From an uncultured Eubacterium sp. (GTDB lineage Bacteria; Bacillota_A; Clostridia; Lachnospirales; Lachnospiraceae), in the NCBI GenBank assembly GCA_948468465.1, contig CAOKJJ010000179.1:1-9939 (forward strand): a stretch of 9,939 nt of DNA. Reading direction: 5' to 3'. Positions 1 through 6,107 of the stretch are shown here, in pieces. A program made the translations under genes and the position numbers. The notes beneath the pieces were generated by a model. It saw only the letters and a list, made by a program, of their open reading frames with translations, made no database searches and had not been told where the DNA came from. Each line of letters opens with the position of its first letter. The first letter of the stretch is position 1.

Positions 1-1247
1 TTCCTGTAGGCAAACGACAGGCAAAGTCCTGCCGCCGCGAATACAAGGGCGATCAAAAAAGCATTTCTGTAATCTCCTGTTTGTTGAAATACGAAGCTTA
101 CGATCATCGGGCCTACAAGCCCAGCCAGGTTAAATCCAATAAACATAATTCCATAATTGACGCTGGAATTTTTTCGTCCGAACTGTTCTGCGGTAAAGCT
201 TGGATAAACGCCCATAAAAGCACCAAAGCAAATGCCCGCAAGACAGATGCCCGTATAAAATATGGCTGCTTTTTGGCTGCCGCTTAGATAAAGAATTGCC
301 ATTGCGGCAATAGCGGCAAAAAATACCATTCTGACCGTCTGAATACAGCCGATTTTGTCTGAGATCATTCCTGCCACTACCCGCCCAAACGTATTAAACA
401 GTGCCAGTACAGAAACTGCAACTGCCGCCTCCGCGGGCGTCATGCCGATCATATGCTGCGCAATGCTGGATGCCTGGGAAATCGCCATCATGCCAAGTAC
501 CGCGCCAAAAAACAGCATTACAAGCATCAGGTAAAAAATCGGCATACGCACCATTTCTCTCCAGTCTTTGTCCGGCTCGTGCGCACTGCTGCCTGTCAGT
601 TCCTTTGCTGCCGCTGGCGTCCAGCCATCTGGCTGAAAATGATCCGGGCATTTTATAATCATTTGTGAAAATATGCCCACTATAACGATAATTGCAATCC
701 CCATTGCCATAAACGCGCTGCTGACCCCAATCCGGTCAATTAGCGCATTCGCTATCGGCGGGACAAGAACGGAAGAGATCCCATAAGAAGCTGTCGCAAC
801 TCCGCCCGCAAAGCCTGCCTTGTCTGGAAAAAATTTTACGGAATTACTGATCGTACAGCCATATGCAAGCCCCATTGCAAGGCCGCTGAACAGCCCGTAT
901 CCTACAACAAGCATGGCAACGCTGGATGCCATCGCACAGATCACAAAGCCAAATCCAAATAAAACTCCTCCTGTAAAAATAACTAACCGCGGCCCTATTT
1001 TTTGATTGAAAAACCCGCCGCTGATCATAGTAAGAAATCCCAGCCCGTTGCCTACGGAAAATACAACTGCTAAATCCGATGCCGTCAGTTCCCTGCCAGA
1101 CACCTGTGTAATATGCGCTGCCATCGGTGCGGCAAATACGCTCCAGGCATAAAGCGCACCAATGCACAAATTGATAACACAGCTCGCCAATAACACAAGC
1201 CATCGTTTCTTCGTCAAATTTTCTCTCGTTTTCATTTTGTTTATCAT
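1..1247 (-). CDS. MFS transporter, oxalate/formate antiporter (OFA)-like, partial (C-terminus beyond left edge)
   Basis: This is a reading frame without stops from 1247 to the left edge, about 415 codons with the C-terminal end missing. The translation is strongly hydrophobic with about eleven visible membrane spans. Near the N-terminus, after a short basic start (KTRENLTKKRW), comes VINLCIGALYAWSVFAAPM, typical of the OFA group of major facilitator transporters (oxalate:formate and monocarboxylate carriers). A central polar loop (KCPDHFQPDGWTPAAAKEL) separates the two six-helix halves. Two in-frame starts exist: ATG at 1247, one base after the preceding stop, and ATG at 1235. Neither has a strong ribosome binding site, so translational coupling is likely. 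As last visible gene of the operon it probably moves a carboxylate substrate or product of the upstream enzymes. The family call is good; the substrate is unknown. Confidence 0.85.
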   Translation of the reverse strand, partial: MINKMKTRENLTKKRWLVLLASCVINLCIGALYAWSVFAAPMAAHITQVSGRELTASDLAVVFSVGNGLGFLTMISGGFFNQKIGPRLVIFTGGVLFGFGFVICAMASSVAMLVVGYGLFSGLAMGLAYGCTISNSVKFFPDKAGFAGGVATASYGISSVLVPPIANALIDRIGVSSAFMAMGIAIIVIVGIFSQMIIKCPDHFQPDGWTPAAAKELTGSSAHEPDKDWREMVRMPIFYLMLVMLFFGAVLGMMAISQASSIAQHMIGMTPAEAAVAVSVLALFNTFGRVVAGMISDKIGCIQTVRMVFFAAIAAMAILYLSGSQKAAIFYTGICLAGICFGAFMGVYPSFTAEQFGRKNSSVNYGIMFIGFNLAGLVGPMIVSFVFQQTGDYRNAFLIALVFAAAGLCLSFAYR

Positions 1248-1248
1248 C

Positions 1249-1758
1249 TTATTTTTCTATCCGTCGGATCAGGAATTTTTGAAACGCATCCACACCGACG
1301 CCTACATAAAAGACGCCTGCCGCCATCGCCGCTGCGATCTGTATCGGAAGTGTACCAAGGTCTGCCACTTTTACAGGCGCCATGACTGTAAGCCCGATTG
1401 CCCATCCGCAAAGCCATGCGGGAGTAAAAAATACGCTTGGAAACGTCTCTGCGATCAGTACGGCGGCCCCGCCCATAACAAACAGCGTCACATACAATTC
1501 GATATTCGGATCAAAGGAAAGCGTCTCCATAATCCAGACTGCCAGCACTGCCCAGACGTCTCCAGCCAGAAACCCTGCCGTAATCTTAAACGCGTCTTTC
1601 CTCTGATTGCCGTTTGTCACATACAGCCCGGCACAAATCAGCGCGACTGCGCCTACGCTGACGCCCATATACGGCGCTGCTACTGCCCAGATCGGCGGCA
1701 GCAGCGCAATCCCAAACGCCAGAGTCAGCATTCGCACTCTTTTTGCTTTCTTTTCCAT
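1249..1758 (-). CDS. Small polytopic membrane protein, DUF1097-like
   Basis: A protein of 169 residues starting MEKKAKRVRM. The ATG at 1758 is chosen because GGGAGG lies 10 bases upstream; a longer frame from 1791 has no such site. It has a basic N-terminus and then five to six hydrophobic segments: around LAFGIALLPPIWAVAA, VSVGAVALICAGLYV, GFLAGDVWAVLAVWIM, LYVTLFVMGGAAVLIA, FFTPAWLCGWAIGLTVM and AAAMAAGVFYVGVGV. Length, layout and the conserved-looking FFTPAWLCG stretch resemble the DUF1097 inner-membrane family (E. coli YcdZ type), whose function is not established. The first 34 bases overlap the end of the kinase gene in another frame, and the stop is one base from the transporter start. 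It may assist the neighbouring transporter; that is only inferred from context. The family assignment is from memory of the pattern. Confidence 0.75.
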   Translation of the reverse strand: MEKKAKRVRMLTLAFGIALLPPIWAVAAPYMGVSVGAVALICAGLYVTNGNQRKDAFKITAGFLAGDVWAVLAVWIMETLSFDPNIELYVTLFVMGGAAVLIAETFPSVFFTPAWLCGWAIGLTVMAPVKVADLGTLPIQIAAAMAAGVFYVGVGVDAFQKFLIRRIEK

Positions 1759-2879
1759 AGATCTGCTGCCTCCCATGCAAAGCCGTTCCACACAGGCTTG
1801 CCTGTATATTCTTTTAGTGTTTCTTCTCCGTTTAATACCCGGATCGCTCCGGCAGCCATCGCTTCCATCTCAAATTCTCCTGGATACGCCGTAACCGGAG
1901 CGATAAAAGAGCAGCTCTCCCGTATCTGTGCCACCAAGTCGTCACTATGTACCATGCCGCCGCCAAGCAGTATTGCGTCCACCGCTCCGTGCAGCACTGC
2001 CGCCATTGCACCGATGCATTTTTCGATCTGATAGATCATCGTATCCCACAGCATCTTCGCATAATGGTCGCCGTCTTTTGCCCTTTTTATCAGCTCGACA
2101 GCGTCAGAGATTCCCGTATGGCTGACAAATCCGCCTGTTCTTGTGCACAGCTTTTTCATATCCGCGGCATCCAGATGGTTGTTTTCCATATAATCCAGCA
2201 AGTCCGCAGCCGCGATACTGCCGCATCTGGTAGGAGCCATCGGCCCTTCTCCGCCTACAATATCAAAACCGTCAATCATCCTGCCCTGTCGGTGCGCCGA
2301 TATGGATATACCGCCTCCGATATGGCATACGATATAATTGCAGTCTTCATACTCCTTTTTCAGCACCTGCTTGCTGTGGCGGATTGCCGTTTCCTTAAGG
2401 TTCAGCGCATGTAAATGAATGATCCGGTTTACCCCTTTGATGCCTGTCATTCTTGCCAGGTCTTGCAGTTCGTCTACGTCCGGCGGATTTACAACCATCG
2501 CCTTTGCTCCATATGTTACCGCAAATTCGTTGGCAAGCTGCGAGCCAAGTGCTGCCGGATGTATCACGCCGTTTGCACAGCTTTTTGCATGGGCAAGCAT
2601 TAATTCGGATACCGCATAGGTTCCGCCTTCCATCGCAAGAAGCCCTCCGCCCCTTCCGACAAACACATCGATCTCTTCCAGCGCGATTTTTGCTTCCTTT
2701 AGCAGCTTTAAAATCATATCCCTCCGATACGGAAGCTGATCTGGAATTGTCGCAAATCTGGCAAGCTCTGCGGCATCGTGAGATACATTTTCCGAATATA
2801 CACACTGCTCATCCTGAAACAGCGCGATTTTTGTAGAAGTGGAGCCAGGATTCATTGCCAGTACTTTATAATGTTTCAT
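1725..2879 (-). CDS. buk: Butyrate kinase-family acyl kinase
   Basis: A protein of 384 residues of the ASKHA acetate/butyrate kinase superfamily. It should make ATP and a carboxylate from an acyl phosphate in the cytosol (EC 2.7.2.7 type). Visible landmarks are the N-terminal phosphate loop NPGSTSTKIA (residues 10-19), VGRGGGL (74-80), HLHALN (155-160), the second phosphate motif HIGGGIS (186-192), GGEGPMAPTRCG (209-220) and the adenosine-site motif LLGGGMV (304-310). These match butyrate kinase rather than acetate kinase. AAGGAG sits 7 bases before the ATG, and the gene begins 14 bases after the acyltransferase stop. Family members are usually about 355-360 residues; this one carries an extra charged tail ending in WKRKQKECEC, which overlaps the start of the membrane protein gene. 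The kinase call is firm; the acyl group may be butyryl or another short or branched chain. Confidence 0.93.
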   Translation of the reverse strand: MKHYKVLAMNPGSTSTKIALFQDEQCVYSENVSHDAAELARFATIPDQLPYRRDMILKLLKEAKIALEEIDVFVGRGGGLLAMEGGTYAVSELMLAHAKSCANGVIHPAALGSQLANEFAVTYGAKAMVVNPPDVDELQDLARMTGIKGVNRIIHLHALNLKETAIRHSKQVLKKEYEDCNYIVCHIGGGISISAHRQGRMIDGFDIVGGEGPMAPTRCGSIAAADLLDYMENNHLDAADMKKLCTRTGGFVSHTGISDAVELIKRAKDGDHYAKMLWDTMIYQIEKCIGAMAAVLHGAVDAILLGGGMVHSDDLVAQIRESCSFIAPVTAYPGEFEMEAMAAGAIRVLNGEETLKEYTGKPVWNGFAWEAADLWKRKQKECEC

Positions 2880-2893
2880 TGCCGTTCTCCTTT

Positions 2894-3898
2894 TTACGAT
2901 CTGTCTGCGGAAGCACGTACCGCGCTGATAACGATATTTCCTTTAATTTCCGATACAGGCGCCCCTCTTGAGCAGTCGCATATAACCTTTTGAAAGCCCT
3001 GCAGCATCGGCCCGTACGCGTCAGCTTTGCCAAACTGCTGGATCAGCTTTACACCGACATTTCCAACGTTAAGGTCCGGCCAGATCACGATATTTGCCCT
3101 GCCTGCGACTTTGCTCTCTCTCGTTACTTTTTTTTGCGCTACCACAGGCGAGATCGCGGCATCGAACTGGAATTCTCCGTCTATTGAAAGATCCGGGCGC
3201 TGTTCATTGGCGATTGCAACGGCATTTACGACTTTGTCTATCAGCTCGCCCTGTCCGCTGCCCAGTGTGGAATAGCTGACCATCGCACATCTTGGCTCCC
3301 AGTCAAGCAGTGCTTTTACCGTATCACATGCTGAAATCGCGATATCCGCCAACTGCCTGGCATCTGGATTGGTGCACACTGCACTGTCCCCGATCGCCAG
3401 CAGCGAGCCTTCGCTTCCCTGAAAGCCTGGGATATCACACAGCCCAATACTGGAAATCGTGCTGATACCTTCTTTCAGCCCGATGATCATCTGGCCCGCC
3501 AGCAGCACATCGCCTGTCGTATTGTCAATGCCTGCAAACGTAACATCTGCCTCGCCGACTGCCTGCATGACCATCGCGTAATACAGCGGATTCTGCATAC
3601 GGCGGCTTAGCGGTTTTTCTTTTAAAATCGTCTGCGGAAGCGCCACGTATTTGTCAATCAGCGATTTTTTATATGCTTCTTCACCGATATCCACAATCGT
3701 AAAAACACTTTCCTCATAGCCGCGCTCTTTTGCGGCTTCCCGGATTTTAGCGGCGTCCCCGACAAGCACTGGGCGAATATAGCCTTCCTTTCCCGTCTCA
3801 TAGGCGGCCTGCATCATCTTTTCATTGACAGCCTCTGGAAATGCAACCTTTTTCGGATCATTTTTCGCCTTTCGGTAAATTTCATCCAATATGCTCAT
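2894..3898 (-). CDS. Phosphate acyltransferase (PTA/PTB family, Pta-like)
   Basis: A protein of 334 residues that should exchange an acyl thioester for an acyl phosphate, the step before the kinase. Family landmarks are KKVAFPEA (16-23), YSTLGSGQGE (209-218), IDGEFQFDAAI (239-249), VAGRANIVIWPDLNVGN (264-280), YGPMLQGF (295-302) and CDCSRGAP (307-314), where the SRG arginine is the expected catalytic residue. Length and the DGE-QFDAA signature are those of phosphate acetyltransferase (EC 2.3.1.8), not of the shorter phosphate butyryltransferase (about 300 residues), although the partner is a butyrate-type kinase. The usual VRPALQII segment reads VLLAGQMII (131-139), so an arginine implicated in CoA binding in Pta enzymes seems absent. 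GAAGGAG lies inside the end of the carrier-protein gene, which stops 3 bases before this ATG. Exact acyl specificity is open. Confidence 0.88.
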   Translation of the reverse strand: MSILDEIYRKAKNDPKKVAFPEAVNEKMMQAAYETGKEGYIRPVLVGDAAKIREAAKERGYEESVFTIVDIGEEAYKKSLIDKYVALPQTILKEKPLSRRMQNPLYYAMVMQAVGEADVTFAGIDNTTGDVLLAGQMIIGLKEGISTISSIGLCDIPGFQGSEGSLLAIGDSAVCTNPDARQLADIAISACDTVKALLDWEPRCAMVSYSTLGSGQGELIDKVVNAVAIANEQRPDLSIDGEFQFDAAISPVVAQKKVTRESKVAGRANIVIWPDLNVGNVGVKLIQQFGKADAYGPMLQGFQKVICDCSRGAPVSEIKGNIVISAVRASADRS

Positions 3899-3901
3899 AT
3901 G

Positions 3902-4141
3902 CTACATTTCTCCTTCAATCAGCGCTACCAGGTCTGCGATTGTCGCACAGCCGCTTGCATCTGACAGCATCAGCTCTACATCCAGCTCATTCTCAATCTC
4001 AGCTACAAGCGCTACCATCTGTACCGATGCGCCTCCCAGGTCGTCGGCAAACGATGTCTCCATCGTAAGCCCTGCCGCGTCGTGTTTATAAGATGCCGCT
4101 ACCATTTTGATTACCTGTGCTTCTAATTCTGTTCTTTCCAT
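3902..4141 (-). CDS. Acyl carrier protein, operon-specific
   Basis: A 79-residue acidic protein with the four-helix acyl carrier layout. The ATG at 4141 is chosen over an upstream one at 4237 because AAGGAG lies about 10 bases before it, and because the upstream frame runs back into the DUF35 gene. The phosphopantetheine motif is DDLGGASVQMVALVAEIE (33-50), with Ser39 as the predicted attachment site. The usual DSL is replaced by ASV, so this is a diverged specialised carrier rather than the fatty-acid synthase AcpP. The acidic recognition helix AEIENELDVEL follows. It lies between the DUF35 gene (31-base gap) and the phosphate acyltransferase (3-base gap), which implies it carries the acyl group handled by these enzymes. 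A phosphopantetheinyl transferase would have to be encoded elsewhere. Confidence 0.9.
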   Translation of the reverse strand: MERTELEAQVIKMVAASYKHDAAGLTMETSFADDLGGASVQMVALVAEIENELDVELMLSDASGCATIADLVALIEGEM

Positions 4142-4172
4142 AATGATATTCTCCTTTTTTATATTGATTTTT

Positions 4173-4589
4173 TTAGTTGATTTCATCCAGGTCAAAAACG
4201 ACTGTTTTGTATCCGCCTTCGCGTTCAAATACTGCAATATGGCAGTCCAGCGGAAGCTTTTTTGTCAATTCTGCCCTGTTTTTTTTGCTGATGCCGCGCA
4301 CAACTGCGTTAAACCTTGTCCCTTCTTCCAATTCCACTTCTCCGTAAGCAAATTTGCCCAGCTTTTTATATTCCGGCTTGGAAGAAAGCGCCGCCGGAAG
4401 GACGATCGAGTGCAGCTTTGCCCTGCCGCTGATCTCATACCATTCGGTCTCATAACTGCCACATGCGTTGCAGGCATATACCGGCGGAAATTCTACATTT
4501 CCGCACTGCGGGCATTTTCTGCCGAGAAATTTTCCTTCCTCCAGCCCCTGATAAAATTTTTCCACTACTTTTTCTAATTTGATACTCAT
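4173..4589 (-). CDS. Zn-ribbon/OB-fold DUF35 protein, thiolase partner
   Basis: A 138-residue protein with an N-terminal helix (1-20), then a rubredoxin-like zinc ribbon with four cysteines (Cys26, Cys29, Cys40, Cys43, as CPQCG and CNACG), then an OB-fold from about residue 50 containing GRAKLHS and FAYGEVELEEGTRFNAVV. This is the DUF35_N plus OB_aCoA_assoc architecture. Such proteins are known to accompany thiolase-like enzymes, for example PhlB with PhlC in acylphloroglucinol formation, and the archaeal thiolase/HMG-CoA synthase complex, where the DUF35 subunit bridges the enzymes and binds the CoA arm. The ATG at 4589 follows AGGAGG by 8 bases, and that site overlaps the TAG stop of the thiolase-like gene. 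Adjacency and coupling support a stoichiometric complex with the thiolase-like protein. Confidence 0.9.
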   Translation of the reverse strand: MSIKLEKVVEKFYQGLEEGKFLGRKCPQCGNVEFPPVYACNACGSYETEWYEISGRAKLHSIVLPAALSSKPEYKKLGKFAYGEVELEEGTRFNAVVRGISKKNRAELTKKLPLDCHIAVFEREGGYKTVVFDLDEIN

Positions 4590-4601
4590 ACTGCCAACCT
4601 C

Positions 4602-5912
4602 CTATGCTTCCAATGTACGGATCAGAACCGCCGCTACATTCTGTGCTCCGCCGTATCCCCGAAGCATCGCTGTCTTCGGCGTATGTTTCACCTGATGCTC
4701 ACCGCACTCTCCCCACAACTGCTTACATGCTTCGTACATGTCTGCCAGGCCGGAAGCCGCATGTGCATGTCCAAAGGATGTACGCCCGCCGTTCGTATTA
4801 ATCGGCTTATCGCCGTCCCATGCCGTGCGCCCGTCACAGATATATTTCCATCCTTCTCCATACGGCAGGTATCCGGCGATCTCCGCAGATACAAGATGGG
4901 ATGTAATAATAAAATCATTTGCATAAAACAGATCCAGGTCTTCCCCTGAAAGCCCTGTCAGCTCGTACACCTGCCGCACTGCCTCCTGCGTCGCACGCAC
5001 TTCAAAATGCGGCGTGCTTGCTTCACATGCTGCGCTTCCGATGCCAAGCACTTCAATCGGCGTATGCGCCAGTTTTTTTGCAATCTCCGGGATCTTTTCC
5101 GTCGCGCAGAGAATCGCTGCCGCGGCACCGTCGCATTTTAGCTCAATCCCGCCGGCACGCAGAAAATCTCCCATGCGCGGGTTGTACGGGGAATTCATAT
5201 ATTCATCCAGCGTCATGCCCGCTTCTTTTGCAAGCGACTCATACGTCCTTCGTTCTATCGCAAGCGGATTCACAGACGCATTGCGCCTGTTGTTAATACA
5301 CATCCAGTTCAGCGTATCATTCATCTGCTCAGGCGTAATGCCGCGGGTACGCACATACCACTCCGCCGCGTCGTCATAGATCAGCTCCTGTCCCGCCATC
5401 AGGCTTCTCGTATAGGTACGGTCATACAGCCATGCGGTCGTTTTCAAAAACTTTTCCATCGTCATTTTATCTCTTTTATAAGGATGCTTTGGCGTTTCCA
5501 CACTGTCAGCCGGTGACGGCGTGCTGTCTCCAAACTCCACTGCTCCCGTAAGCACGCAGTCGTATTTGCCGCTTGCAACTGCATTTGCCGCCTGTTCAAT
5601 CGCAAGATAGCCGGTGCAGCACGCTTCCGAATGGTGGATCGAGCCTTTTCCTTTCATGCCAAACCAGTTCGCAACCTGCACATTCGGCGTCAGGTAATTC
5701 GAACCGTTCAAAGGACTTGCCTCCCCGTGAAAATAAAAATCCACATCTCTTGGATTGACCCCGGCGTCTTCCATCGCTTTCAATGCTGCATATCCAAACA
5801 TCTCGCCTTCTGTCAGCCCATTCGTCTCCTCATGGTCTACCGTATACATAAATGGCGTGCAGCCAACGCCAATGATCGATACGCTTCTGCCATATTTTCC
5901 CAAAGTACCCAT
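4602..5912 (-). CDS. Thiolase-like (SCP2/archaeal type) acyltransferase
   Basis: A 436-residue thiolase-fold protein of the SCP2/archaeal type that pairs with DUF35 proteins; it is the first gene of the operon. The nucleophile is Cys98 in SEACCTGYLAIEQAANAV, and the catalytic histidine is His382 in NTNGGRTSFGHAHAASG (372-388). Two positions differ from degradative thiolases. The CxGGG cysteine near the C-terminus is missing (LRGYGGAQN, 417-425), as is usual in this subgroup, and the HD-x-F segment reads ANDFI (331-335). It probably breaks or forms a C-C bond beside a carbonyl, or moves an acyl group, with CoA or the operon's carrier protein. AAGGAA precedes the ATG. An insertion of about 100 residues (140-250) with YDRTYTRSLMAGQ is typical of this subgroup. 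The exact reaction cannot be read from sequence. Confidence 0.88.
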   Translation of the reverse strand: MGTLGKYGRSVSIIGVGCTPFMYTVDHEETNGLTEGEMFGYAALKAMEDAGVNPRDVDFYFHGEASPLNGSNYLTPNVQVANWFGMKGKGSIHHSEACCTGYLAIEQAANAVASGKYDCVLTGAVEFGDSTPSPADSVETPKHPYKRDKMTMEKFLKTTAWLYDRTYTRSLMAGQELIYDDAAEWYVRTRGITPEQMNDTLNWMCINNRRNASVNPLAIERRTYESLAKEAGMTLDEYMNSPYNPRMGDFLRAGGIELKCDGAAAAILCATEKIPEIAKKLAHTPIEVLGIGSAACEASTPHFEVRATQEAVRQVYELTGLSGEDLDLFYANDFIITSHLVSAEIAGYLPYGEGWKYICDGRTAWDGDKPINTNGGRTSFGHAHAASGLADMYEACKQLWGECGEHQVKHTPKTAMLRGYGGAQNVAAVLIRTLEA

Positions 5913-5952
5913 AACTCATCTTCCTTTCTTTTCTGATGTCTTGACAGCATTT

Positions 5953-5982
5953 ATTATAGACTGCCTGCCGTTTTGATTCATC
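5953..5982 (-). promoter_or_regulatory. Candidate promoter of the leftward operon
   Basis: On the minus strand a perfect TATAAT lies at 5958-5953, about 40 bases before the thiolase-like ATG. There is no good -35 at 16-18 bases; the best is TGAATC or ATGAAT around 5981-5975. A perfect -10 with a poor -35 suggests a promoter that needs an activator, which fits the divergent PucR-type gene. This is inferred from sequence only. Confidence 0.45.
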
Positions 5983-6049
5983 GTGCCCGTATCCAAACTT
6001 TCCCTTTCACAAACCTGTTTTTCGTGCACACACACAACGCGGTTTCTAT

Positions 6050-6055
6050 TATAAT
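6050..6055 (+). promoter_or_regulatory. Candidate -10 box of the regulator gene
   Basis: TATAAT occurs 52 bases upstream of the regulator ATG. No convincing -35 is found 16-18 bases upstream, where the sequence is CA-rich. The same A/T run also reads TATAAT on the minus strand (6053-6048), so it could serve either direction. Confidence 0.35.
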
Positions 6056-6063
6056 AAAAGCAG

Positions 6064-6075
6064 ATAGTTTACTAT
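6064..6075. promoter_or_regulatory. Candidate operator palindrome ATAGTTTACTAT
   Basis: Two perfect 5-base arms (ATAGT and ACTAT) are separated by TT. The site lies between the -10-like box and the regulator start, where a bound protein could block or control regulator transcription. It is short and A/T-rich, so it may be chance. Confidence 0.3.
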
Positions 6076-6107
6076 TTTGACAATTACGAACAGAAAGGAA
6101 CACCGCT

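Noticed and set aside
844..1203. Minus-strand 119-codon frame within the transporter region
   Set aside because: It is in a different frame from the clear MFS protein, which stays open through the same bases.
1162..2031. Long plus-strand open frame of 289 codons opposite the kinase and membrane-protein genes
   Set aside because: It is rich in Cys, His and Arg with no domain, has no suitable ribosome binding site, and lies antisense to well-recognised genes.
5941..5946. TTGACA on the plus strand as a -35 box
   Set aside because: No -10 lies 16-18 bases downstream; the sequence there is CCTGCC.
6026..6037. Alternating GTGCACACACAC tract as a special DNA structure
   Set aside because: It is too short to be more than chance in a promoter region.
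6077..6082. TTGACA as a -35 box for the regulator
   Set aside because: The matching -10 would fall at about 6100, on the ribosome binding site and start codon, where no TATAAT-like sequence exists.
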